A DNA stretch of 48,842 nucleotides. Origin: Eubacteriales bacterium. Its GTDB lineage: Bacteria; Bacillota_A; Clostridia; Lachnospirales; Lachnospiraceae. The position numbers and the translations under genes are program-made. The stretch's first letter is position 1; each line of letters starts with the position of its first letter. Where the stretch lies: positions 44,464-93,305 of the forward strand of contig JAUNJL010000002.1 in NCBI GenBank assembly GCA_030533315.1. Reading direction: 5' to 3'. This document shows positions 16,656-23,998 of the stretch, piece by piece. The notes under the pieces are model-generated. The model had not been told where the DNA came from. It did no database searches and worked only from the letters and a program-made list of their open reading frames with translations.

Positions 16656-19100
16656 TTATGAGACACCTGCAGCCCTGTCCCGGCAGATGCAGCACCTGTT
16701 CTTGCCGTCGCCCTTGGCAGCGTACATGGCGATGTCCGCCGCACGGTATAGCTCCTCCAGACTTCGGTAATCGTCGCTGACATAGGCGGCGCCAACGCTC
16801 ACCGACAGATTGCAGTCGCTGTAACGGGAGAATATCCCCTCCATCACGCCCCGACGAAAATGGGCCAGCCTCTCCCCCAAAGCCTCCCTGGGGATCTCCC
16901 TTGGCATGAACACCACAAACTCATCTCCTCCAAGGCGGACCTTCAAGTCCTCATCCCTGAAGCTTTTCTCCACAAACTCTGCAAACTCCTGAAGCACCTT
17001 GTCTCCCTCCAGATGGCCCAGAGTGTCGTTGACCTGCTTAAAGTTATCCAGATCCATCAACAGGAAAATACCTTCCTCGTGTACCGCCAGATATTCTTCC
17101 AAAAATTCCCGGATACCAAACCGGTTCACCAGCCCCGTCAAGGCGTCTTGCTTGGCCTTCAGCTCCAAAATATTCCTCTGCTCCACCTCTTCACAGATGT
17201 CGTAGATGCGGCCAATGGCATACTCATCGTTGATGTACACCAGGTCGATGCGGTACCACTCGGAGGGCCCGTCCTTTTTCAGCTCTATCTCACCGCCGGT
17301 CTCCCGGTTGCGGAACATTTCCTGAAGCAGCTCCACGCAGCGCAGCTCATTTTCATCATTGGCCATCACCTCCGGCTTGGTTGCCAAAAACTGATCCAGG
17401 ATGCTTCCGTTCTTGAACATGATCTTGCTGTTCTGTATGATCAGCCTGTCCTCGTAAAGATCGTAGCGCAGCAGGCAGGCATTCACCATACAGGAAAACT
17501 GATAAAGGCGCTCCGCCTCCCTGGCATTGTCCTGTATGATCCGGTTGCGCCGCCTCCAATACAGAGACAGCCCTATGACAATGGCCACCACCGACACTGC
17601 AAAAACCTGCCATTTGTAAACGACCAGAAGCTCCACCGGGGTATATCGAAGAGGCTGTTTGCTGGCCTCATACAGCATACTCTGGGTCTGCTGCTCGTCA
17701 AGGCTCCCGGCAAAGCCGTTCACCACGTCCACCAGACGGCTGTCCACCGAAGGAAGGATCCCCACCGCATAAAGGAGGGTCTCCCGATCCGCCCACTCGA
17801 TGTGCATTTTGTCATATAAGCCTTCCTTCCGCATGTAGTAGTCCACGCAGTAGGAATCCATCTTGGCTCCCGGAAGCCCTCTCCATTTCAGATCGCTCAG
17901 AGTGGACTCCGTGTTGACGGAATAATAGCTTTGGAACTGGGGATTGGGCGCATCGCCCCAGTTTACCCGGACGGAGCTGCTGGCAAAATACGGGCTGGAC
18001 AGGCGGATATTGTACTTCATGTTCATGCTGTTATGGCTGGTCATGGAAGCGATCATGTCCACCTTCCCCGCCTTCACCAGCGCCTCCCCCTCTTCATAGC
18101 TTTCTGCAAAAACCGGAACCGTCCTCAGGCCGGTGGCGTCACAGAGCTCCTTCATGAAAAGCGCCGCCACGCCCGTGGCCTTCCCGCTTACGCCGTCCTG
18201 GATGGGGGTACTGCCCAGATAATACATCACCCGCAGAGGCTCCAGCTCCTTCAGCCAGGCGTGATCCTCCTCGGACAAATGGAAATTCCCCTTGTGGGTA
18301 AAGTAAACGCTGTACAGTTCGTTCTGAAGACTGGGATAAAACTCCTGGAGAGAGTACATGGCGCCATCCAGCTCCTTTGCCAGATCCTCCCGGTCCTTGT
18401 GCAGTGCGAAATAATAGGGAGACGGGTTGAAACGGGCGATGGACCGCAGGCCGTCGCAGATGCTGATATCCACCTGCAGGCAGGCGTCCACCTCGCCCTC
18501 GAGCACGGCGGTAACCACCTCCTCAATGGTCTCATACTCCACCGTCTCGTAGGTAAACCCGCTGCTCTGGGCAAAGCTCTCCAGCAATTCCATCCGACGC
18601 TCCAGCCCCGGATAGGTGGCCACCGTCATCCCGTTCCAATCGCCAAAAAAATCCGTGAACCAGAAATGGCTGTCCTCCGCCACCGCCAGGGTCGTGTAGG
18701 TACTGCCGTAGCTGTAGGTCGGGTAAAGGTAGATCTCTTCCAGATACTCATTGCGGACCATCGTCCCCATCATGTCGATCTCCCCAGTCTCCAGCATACC
18801 GGTCAAGGTGGTCAGCTGGGTGTTGATGTCGCCCTCCACCTCCACGTACTCGATCTCCCAGTTGGTATATTTACAGACCTCCTGAAGGTAGTCCACATTG
18901 TAGCCCGTGTACTCGCCGTCCTCGGTCTTATCCGTGATTCTGCTCTGTATGGGATAGCCAATCCTCACCAGCTTACGGTTGGGATTCGTCCCGATCTTCC
19001 GAACATCGTCCGCCCTCGCCAAGGTGGAAAACCCCAATAAAAAACACACCGCCAACACCGTAAACCACAAAAACATTCCCACTTTTTTCAATAAGTGCAT
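16656..19100 (-). CDS. Diguanylate cyclase with two solute-binding sensor domains and a PAS-like domain
   Basis: Predicted to synthesise c-di-GMP in response to an extracellular ligand, 814 residues. Order: signal-anchor helix (about 9-30), two SBP_bac_3-like domains (about 42-270 and 280-500), TM (about 506-528), a PAS-like segment (about 540-645) and GGDEF (about 652-806). The cyclase site is complete: MDLDNFK supplies the metal Asp and GGDEF is intact at 724-728. RDED (715-718), five residues before it, is a proper product-inhibition I-site. The start at 19100 follows AAGGAGGAAGGGG. The sensor plan mirrors that of the convergent hybrid kinase, which suggests both sense related small molecules such as amino acids; the ligand is unknown. 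Confidence 0.92.
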   Translation of the reverse strand: MHLLKKVGMFLWFTVLAVCFLLGFSTLARADDVRKIGTNPNRKLVRIGYPIQSRITDKTEDGEYTGYNVDYLQEVCKYTNWEIEYVEVEGDINTQLTTLTGMLETGEIDMMGTMVRNEYLEEIYLYPTYSYGSTYTTLAVAEDSHFWFTDFFGDWNGMTVATYPGLERRMELLESFAQSSGFTYETVEYETIEEVVTAVLEGEVDACLQVDISICDGLRSIARFNPSPYYFALHKDREDLAKELDGAMYSLQEFYPSLQNELYSVYFTHKGNFHLSEEDHAWLKELEPLRVMYYLGSTPIQDGVSGKATGVAALFMKELCDATGLRTVPVFAESYEEGEALVKAGKVDMIASMTSHNSMNMKYNIRLSSPYFASSSVRVNWGDAPNPQFQSYYSVNTESTLSDLKWRGLPGAKMDSYCVDYYMRKEGLYDKMHIEWADRETLLYAVGILPSVDSRLVDVVNGFAGSLDEQQTQSMLYEASKQPLRYTPVELLVVYKWQVFAVSVVAIVIGLSLYWRRRNRIIQDNAREAERLYQFSCMVNACLLRYDLYEDRLIIQNSKIMFKNGSILDQFLATKPEVMANDENELRCVELLQEMFRNRETGGEIELKKDGPSEWYRIDLVYINDEYAIGRIYDICEEVEQRNILELKAKQDALTGLVNRFGIREFLEEYLAVHEEGIFLLMDLDNFKQVNDTLGHLEGDKVLQEFAEFVEKSFRDEDLKVRLGGDEFVVFMPREIPREALGERLAHFRRGVMEGIFSRYSDCNLSVSVGAAYVSDDYRSLEELYRAADIAMYAAKGDGKNRCCICRDRAAGVS

Positions 19101-19150
19101 TCGGGTCCCCTTCCTCCTTTAAGGCTGAAAACAACATGGGAAAAGCTTTT

Positions 19151-19189
19151 AAAAAAACGGCAGAACCTTCGCTTCATCCAAAGTCCGCC
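19151..19189 (-). promoter_or_regulatory. Leader hairpin with T7, possible attenuator of the cyclase gene
   Basis: On the minus strand GGCGGA (19189-19184) pairs with TCTGCC (19164-19159), with an inner CTT/AAG, one wobble pair and a small bulge. T7 (19157-19151) follows after one base. The hairpin starts about 5 nt after the predicted transcription start, so it could terminate early transcripts. The stem is imperfect, hence low confidence. Confidence 0.3.
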
Positions 19190-19200
19190 CTTTACACCAT

Positions 19201-19228
19201 ATTATACCTATCACCCCCCCCTTGTCAA
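19201..19228 (-). promoter_or_regulatory. Consensus sigma-A promoter of the diguanylate cyclase gene, G-tract spacer
   Basis: TTGACA (19228-19223), 16 nt and TATAAT (19206-19201) on the minus strand. The spacer carries a run of eight G just after the -35, as in the promoter at 12858-12887. Confidence 0.75.
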
Positions 19229-19293
19229 TTCCTCCCGTAAACTTCTTCAGTCCAATTTATGAAAATCACCGCAGCCCAAAAAACGCCAAAGTC

Positions 19294-19322
19294 TTTACTT
19301 TTTTCCACTTATTCGGTACAAT
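19294..19322 (+). promoter_or_regulatory. Promoter of the DUF554 gene
   Basis: TTTACT (19294-19299), 17 nt, TACAAT (19317-19322), leading to the ATG at 19357 after a short leader. Confidence 0.6.
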
Positions 19323-19356
19323 GATATCCATTGATTTTTTACCAGGAGGAACAATC

Positions 19357-20118
19357 ATGCCCGGACTTGGCACACTCATCAACACTTTTGCCGTCGTTGC
19401 CGGCGGCGTTTTGGGACTTTTTTTCAGAAAGGGCCTCCCAGGCCGCGTACAGGACATCCTGATGAAGGCCACCGGCCTCTCCGTCATCTTTATCGGAATT
19501 TCCGGGGCCCTCTCCTACATGCTGACCGTGGAGGGCTCCTCCGTCCGCACCCGAGGGACTATGCTTCTGATCTTCTCCCTCACCCTGGGCTCCCTGGCAG
19601 GAGAGCTTTTGGACATTGAGGGGAAGATGCAGCGCTTCGGAGAATGGCTGCGGGATTTGTTCCACGCAAAGGGAGATCCCTCCTTCGTGGAGGGCTTCGT
19701 GAACACCTCTCTGGTCATCTGCATCGGGGCCATGGCCATCGTGGGTGCCATTGAGGACGGCGTAAACCGCGACATCTCCATGCTTACGGCAAAGGCGATC
19801 CTGGACTTTGTCCTCGTCCTTGTTAATACCTCCATCTATGGAAAGGGAACCATCTGCTCCGCCATCCCCATTTTCCTGTACCAGGGGAGCATCACCGCTG
19901 CAGCCCTCCTGCTGGGTTCCTTTGCCGGCGAAGCCCTCATCAGCCAGATTTCCTTCATCGGCTCCACCTTGATCCTCTGCGTGGGGATCAACGTGGCCTT
20001 TGGAAAGCTCATCAAAGTAGGAAACATGCTCCCCTCCCTCTTCTTCCCCGCCGTCCTCCTGCTTTTTGACCACCTCTTCCCTGCCGTCCTCCCGTTTTTT
20101 CAGCGAATGCTTTCGTAA
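19357..20118 (+). CDS. DUF554 family membrane protein
   Basis: A 253-residue integral membrane protein of the DUF554 family (YdfK of Bacillus, YqgA of E. coli), whose function is not established. The start MPGLGTLINTFAVVAGG is the family's typical N-terminus, with glycine-rich helix 1. Six or seven hydrophobic segments span the rest, ending near the C-terminus. The ATG at 19357 was chosen because AGGAGG lies 8 nt upstream and family members begin here; the open frame continues upstream for 45 codons through the promoter. It is a monocistronic gene convergent with a decayed regulator, overlapping its remnant by 19 nt. Confidence 0.88.
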   Translation: MPGLGTLINTFAVVAGGVLGLFFRKGLPGRVQDILMKATGLSVIFIGISGALSYMLTVEGSSVRTRGTMLLIFSLTLGSLAGELLDIEGKMQRFGEWLRDLFHAKGDPSFVEGFVNTSLVICIGAMAIVGAIEDGVNRDISMLTAKAILDFVLVLVNTSIYGKGTICSAIPIFLYQGSITAAALLLGSFAGEALISQISFIGSTLILCVGINVAFGKLIKVGNMLPSLFFPAVLLLFDHLFPAVLPFFQRMLS

Positions 20119-20356
20119 AAGGCGAAGGTTCCCTCTTGGATCCATTCCTTTAGGGACTGATAGGTCGTTTTTCCATTGAGATATTTTGTCCGTATCCCGG
20201 TCAGGCTCCTTAAAAATGCCTGCTACCCTTCCCTGCGGACGGAAGCTTCTCCCCTACTTGCCATGTTCCGTCCTTGATATAAGTAATGATCTTTTCGTAT
20301 ACCTGATCTATGACAGTTTTCCTGTCCAGTTTGGCATCTGTCAGATTTTTAGCCAT
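20100..20356 (-). pseudogene. Remnant of a GntR-family regulator gene, internally deleted and frameshifted
   Basis: The minus-strand ATG at 20356 opens a frame whose residues 11-32 (the stretch around QVYEKIITYIKDG and VGEKLPS) match the first helix of GntR-type winged-helix domains. It then departs from the family and stops after 43 residues, near 20225. A second frame continues immediately, with readable residues such as KTTYQSLKEWIQEG, to a stop at 20100 inside the convergent DUF554 gene. Most of the regulator, including the recognition helix, is missing. The ATG keeps a GGGGG ribosome site and a promoter. This fills most of the 314-base gap between DUF554 and the AEC carrier. Confidence 0.6.
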
Positions 20357-20383
20357 GTATCCCCCTATGATCCTTTTTTGTCC

Positions 20384-20412
20384 ATTATAACCAGGAATAA
20401 AAACGATTTCAA
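20384..20412 (-). promoter_or_regulatory. Intact promoter in front of the gntR remnant
   Basis: On the minus strand TTGAAA (20412-20407), 17 nt, TATAAT (20389-20384), with the remnant ATG 28 nt further on. It lies just downstream of the AEC carrier stop codon (20433). Confidence 0.65.
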
Positions 20413-20432
20413 GATTGTCTTTTTTTCATCCC

Positions 20433-21338
20433 CTACCGCAGGAGAAAGCTCCACACCGGCGTCGTTATCACCGAGGCGAGCGTGGAGAAGATCACCATTT
20501 TGCTGGCAAACGCCGGGTTTGCGTCATATTTTGCGGCCAGGATACTGGTGGTCGCGCCTGCGGGCATGGCGGCCAGAAGGACCGAAACCCCCGTCACCAG
20601 ACCGCTCAGGCCCAACAGCCTGCAGGGAACCCACACCAGGATGGGGATCAGGATCAGCCGCACCAGGGTGTAAAAAAGAACGGTCTTATCCTTCATCTCA
20701 TGGATCCTCAGCTCCGCCAGGATCATCCCCACCACCATCATGGACAGGGCCGTGTTGCAGCTTCCCAGCGCCTCGATGGTGGACTGAAGGACGGCCGGCA
20801 GCTGAAGCTGTGTCACCATCAGGACAAGGCCCGCACCACAGGCCAGAATGCAGGGATGCGTCAGCACCTTTTTCAGAAGCGCTTTCGTATCCTTGGAGCC
20901 CGAAAAAACAGAGATCCCCGCAGACCACATCACGATCCTCTGAGGGATCAGGTAAACGGAGGCCAAGGCCAGGCCGGCTGGGCCGAACACGCCCTCCGCG
21001 ATGGGATTACCCAGAAAACCGGCATTGGAGCACACGGTTCCGTAGTACAGGCATTTCCGGGCCTCCGACGGCGACCTTTGGAACAGCAGGCTGCCCAGTA
21101 TGGTGCAGCCCAGCTGGATACAGATGGACACCAGAAAAATAGCCCCGAAGGCCGAGAGGATGTCCTTAGAAAATTCGATCTGAAAGGCATGGATGATGTT
21201 GCAGGGGAGGACCAGGTTCAGCACAAGGTCTGTCAGGTTTTTCTGCCCCTCCATCCCCACCAGCCCCAGCTTTTTCGTAAAAAGCCCTGCCAGCATCAGC
21301 AAAAGGATGGTTCCCTGCAAGGATAACAACTGGATCAT
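20433..21338 (-). CDS. AEC-family (auxin efflux carrier-like) membrane transporter
   Basis: A 301-residue carrier of the AEC family, whose bacterial members move organic acids such as malate or malonate; the substrate here is unknown. The sequence shows the two-times-five helix arrangement. The first half carries the VLPCNIIHAF segment and a CSNAGFLGNPIAE motif in the broken-helix position (family N-x-G-x-x-G-x-P). The second half ends with the conserved AAMPAGATTSILAAKY region. The ATG at 21338 has AGGAAAGGAAG upstream. It lies 82 nt after the AraC-type gene on the same strand, so it may belong to that regulator's transcript, and a gntR wreck follows it. Confidence 0.9.
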   Translation of the reverse strand: MIQLLSLQGTILLLMLAGLFTKKLGLVGMEGQKNLTDLVLNLVLPCNIIHAFQIEFSKDILSAFGAIFLVSICIQLGCTILGSLLFQRSPSEARKCLYYGTVCSNAGFLGNPIAEGVFGPAGLALASVYLIPQRIVMWSAGISVFSGSKDTKALLKKVLTHPCILACGAGLVLMVTQLQLPAVLQSTIEALGSCNTALSMMVVGMILAELRIHEMKDKTVLFYTLVRLILIPILVWVPCRLLGLSGLVTGVSVLLAAMPAGATTSILAAKYDANPAFASKMVIFSTLASVITTPVWSFLLR

Positions 21339-21379
21339 TTTTATTTTCTTCCTTTCCTAAAAAATAAGGCGCATACAAA

Positions 21380-21411
21380 GGCAGGCACAGCCTGCGCCAG
21401 CCATGCCTGCC
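21380..21411 (-). terminator. Weak hairpin between the AraC-type and AEC genes
   Basis: GGCAGGC (21380-21386) pairs with GCCTGCC (21405-21411), and the minus-strand transcript continues with TTTG only. It may reduce read-through from the regulator gene into the carrier gene rather than fully terminate. Confidence 0.3.
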
Positions 21412-21420
21412 GATCTTTTG

Positions 21421-22362
21421 CTATGGGAGCATTTTTCGATATTGGGAGGGGGAGATCCCGTACTCACGGCGAAATGCGCGAAAGAAGGTGGAGTAATCGG
21501 AGAACCCGATCTCAAGGGCAACCTGATCAAAGGGGCAGCCCTGCAGGATGCGCTCCTTGGCTGCGATCAGCCGCCGCTGGGTCAAATACTGATAAAAGCT
21601 GATGTTTAGATGCCTGCGGAACAGCTGGCTGACGGTGCTTTTGCTGATATGGAACAGACAGGCGGCGTAATCCAGCGTGATCTTGTCCCCCAGATTCTCC
21701 TCCAGATACCGCACGATCTCATCGATGAGCTCAGGCGCCTCCGCCTGCGGCGCAGGGATATGGGGAGCCTCCAGGACCCGGGTCAGCTGTACCAGCAGCG
21801 CCATGGTGTTTGCCGCCACCATCGCGTCACAATGCGCCGCATTCTGCTCGGCCTCCTTTACCCCATTTTCAAAGAGATCCCTCAAAAATTCCCAGCTGGT
21901 CCCGGTAGTCCTGAGAACCTGATGCCCCTCCAAACGGAGAATCCCTGGGTACACCTTGCGCAGCAGATCCAGATACTCCGGGGAGATCCACACGATGCAC
22001 CGGCGGTAGGGCTCGGCCAGGTGCTCCAGAGACAGGGGCTGGTGACTGACCCCCGGAGCGATCAGGATGATGTCGCCCCGCCGCAGACGGTATCTCTCCG
22101 TACCCAGCAGGTACTGCAATGCGCCGCTTTCCACATAGATCAATTCATAAAAGCCGTGGCTGTGCGGTCCCACCACGTCCTGGGTATGGCTGACGTCCCG
22201 ATGGGTCTCCACGTAAGGAGAGCCCATCTCCAGCTCCTGATAATAGTGCTCCGGATCATTGCCAAGCTCCTCGAATAAAATACGCAGGTCCGCACCGCTG
22301 AGATTGGCCGCCTTCCTCCCCGTTCGGCGCTCCACCTCCCAACGCATTTCGGTTATTTTCAC
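21421..22362 (-). CDS. AraC-family regulator with N-terminal cupin
   Basis: A 313-residue cytosolic transcription factor. Residues about 60-140 are a cupin with the metal-type PHSHGFYE and GDIILIAPGVSH motifs, which bind the effector in this class. Residues about 205-313 hold the two helix-turn-helix units of the AraC domain, with the conserved IGFSDYSTFFRAFRREYG signature and the final SPSQYR. The start is GTG at 22362, supported by AAGGTGAT 8 nt upstream; an internal ATG at residue 6 lacks a ribosome site. Its promoter overlaps the first of two operator-like repeats, so self-repression is likely. It is divergent from the symporter and hydrolase genes, its probable targets. Confidence 0.9.
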   Translation of the reverse strand: MKITEMRWEVERRTGRKAANLSGADLRILFEELGNDPEHYYQELEMGSPYVETHRDVSHTQDVVGPHSHGFYELIYVESGALQYLLGTERYRLRRGDIILIAPGVSHQPLSLEHLAEPYRRCIVWISPEYLDLLRKVYPGILRLEGHQVLRTTGTSWEFLRDLFENGVKEAEQNAAHCDAMVAANTMALLVQLTRVLEAPHIPAPQAEAPELIDEIVRYLEENLGDKITLDYAACLFHISKSTVSQLFRRHLNISFYQYLTQRRLIAAKERILQGCPFDQVALEIGFSDYSTFFRAFRREYGISPSQYRKMLP

Positions 22363-22397
22363 AAAAAACCATCACCTTTCCCCCACATTTTATCTAA

Positions 22398-22426
22398 ATG
22401 ATACAACATATTTGTTAGAAATGCAA
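22398..22426 (-). promoter_or_regulatory. Promoter of the AraC-type gene
   Basis: On the minus strand TTGCAT (22426-22421), 17 nt, TATCAT (22403-22398). The -35 lies inside the first operator repeat. Confidence 0.5.
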
Positions 22427-22447
22427 GATTTTTTGTCGGAAATGCAA
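22411..22447 (+). promoter_or_regulatory. Tandem AraC operator: two 16-bp direct repeats 21 bp apart
   Basis: TTTGTnnGAAATGCAA occurs at 22411-22426 (nn = TA) and 22432-22447 (nn = CG). The 21-bp period is two helical turns, the classic spacing for an AraC dimer. The second copy abuts the -35 of the symporter promoter at 22448, as in class II activation; the first covers the regulator's own -35. Confidence 0.65.
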
Positions 22448-22476
22448 TTTCAATAGCTTATCATACAAGCTAGAAT
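22448..22476 (+). promoter_or_regulatory. Activator-dependent type promoter of the symporter gene
   Basis: A poor -35 TTTCAA (22448-22453), 17 nt, and TAGAAT (22471-22476). The weak -35 touching the operator fits activation by the AraC-type protein. Confidence 0.5.
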
Positions 22477-22531
22477 AAGAAAGAAAAGAAAAAGCAACAA
22501 AAAGATTGATAAAACGAAGGAGGAAACGTAA

Positions 22532-23926
22532 ATGGCAACCAACAAGACAAACGGACTGACCATGAAGCACAAGGTTGGTTACGCAATGGGAGACCTGGGC
22601 GGCTGTATGACCTTCGCCTTGATGGGCGCAATGGTAACCAGGTATTACACCAACGTGCTCCATGTAAACACCAACGTACTGGCTGTACTGCTTCTGGTCT
22701 GGAACATCTGGGACGCTGTCAATGACCCCATGATGGGCGCCATCATGGACAAGCTGTACGCAAGGCACCACAACAAGCAGGGCAAATTCCGCCCATGGCT
22801 GCTGCGGGCAACCCCGCTTTTGGTGATCACTTCCATCGCATTCTGGACGGTTCCCACCTTTTTTGAGGGAACGGCCATGCTTGTGGTACTGTTTTTCTGC
22901 AAAATCCTGTATGAGGGCTGCTACACCATGTTCAACATCCCCATGGGATCCCTGCTCTCTGCAATGGCAAACAACGACAAGGAGAGGGCGACCTTGTCCT
23001 CCGCCAGAGGCTTCGGTGCCATGATCGGAAATATGCTCCCCATGATCATCCTTCCCCAGCTGCTGGCAAAATACGGCGACAGCCCTCGGGCCTTTGGCTT
23101 TGGTGCGGCCATCTGCGCCGGCATCGGCTTCGTGTTCTGCTTCCTGCATTACGCCTGGACCGAGGAGCGCGGCGTCGTTTCCAACAGCTCTGAGAAGGAA
23201 GAGCCCGTGAAATTCACCGACATCTTCCGTGTTTTCCGCAGCAACCGCCCCTTTGTGGCTCTTTGCATCCACGGCATCTGTATTTGCTGTATGCAGTACG
23301 TGAGCCAGACGCTGGGCAGCTACATGTACGGCGACGTGCTGGGCAGCATCGGAACCATGAGCTACGCCAGTGCGCTGAGTATGCCCATCGGCATCGTTTC
23401 CCTGCTGATCGCCCCCAAGCTCAGCGAAAAGCTTGGCCTTGAGCGGCTGATCCGCATTTCTCTGCTCCTGTCCTGCGGACTGTATGTGGGCCTGTTCGCC
23501 GTTTTGATGGCCTTTTCCGTCAGTCCATGGGTGTACCTTGTTTGGAGCACACTGGCACTCAGCCTGTGCAGCATGTCCATTTACATGCAGTGGGGCCTGG
23601 TGGCAGAGGTTATTGACTACAACGAGATGATCACCGGAAAGCGCACGGAGGGGTCCATTTACGGAACCTTCAACCTGTCCCGCCGTATCGGACAGACCGT
23701 GGGAAATTCAGCGGCAGTCCTGGCTCTTGGCTGGATCGGCTATGAGGCCGGCGCTGCCGTACAGAGCGCAGGCGCCCTCACCGGCATCAAGGCGCTGTGC
23801 GTGCTCGTGCCTGGAGTATTTGTGCTTGGCTCCTGGTTCTCCTTCCGGTTCATTTGGAACATTACGCCGGAGGTTCGGGAGAAAATCACCCAGCGAAAAA
23901 ATGCAAAGCTGGACGCCAACAAATAA
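22532..23926 (+). CDS. GPH-type (MelB-like) sugar:cation symporter, MFS superfamily
   Basis: A 464-residue membrane symporter with 12 predicted helices. Hallmarks of the glycoside-pentoside-hexuronide family are visible: the opening YAMGDLGG, the WDAVNDPMMGAIMD motif in helix 2 with its cation-site acidic residues, and KFRPWLL in the following loop. The substrate is probably a glycoside, uronide or related polyol, which cannot be specified from sequence alone. The ATG follows AAGGAGG by 8 nt. The gene is divergent from the AraC-type regulator and followed after 72 nt by a creatininase-family hydrolase with no terminator between them, so the two should form an operon. Confidence 0.9.
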   Translation: MATNKTNGLTMKHKVGYAMGDLGGCMTFALMGAMVTRYYTNVLHVNTNVLAVLLLVWNIWDAVNDPMMGAIMDKLYARHHNKQGKFRPWLLRATPLLVITSIAFWTVPTFFEGTAMLVVLFFCKILYEGCYTMFNIPMGSLLSAMANNDKERATLSSARGFGAMIGNMLPMIILPQLLAKYGDSPRAFGFGAAICAGIGFVFCFLHYAWTEERGVVSNSSEKEEPVKFTDIFRVFRSNRPFVALCIHGICICCMQYVSQTLGSYMYGDVLGSIGTMSYASALSMPIGIVSLLIAPKLSEKLGLERLIRISLLLSCGLYVGLFAVLMAFSVSPWVYLVWSTLALSLCSMSIYMQWGLVAEVIDYNEMITGKRTEGSIYGTFNLSRRIGQTVGNSAAVLALGWIGYEAGAAVQSAGALTGIKALCVLVPGVFVLGSWFSFRFIWNITPEVREKITQRKNAKLDANK

Positions 23927-23998
23927 CCTGACTTAAAAAACAGACCAAGTATCCTAACGAGAGAAACCGATCACATATCCAAAGGAGGATCTATCTAT

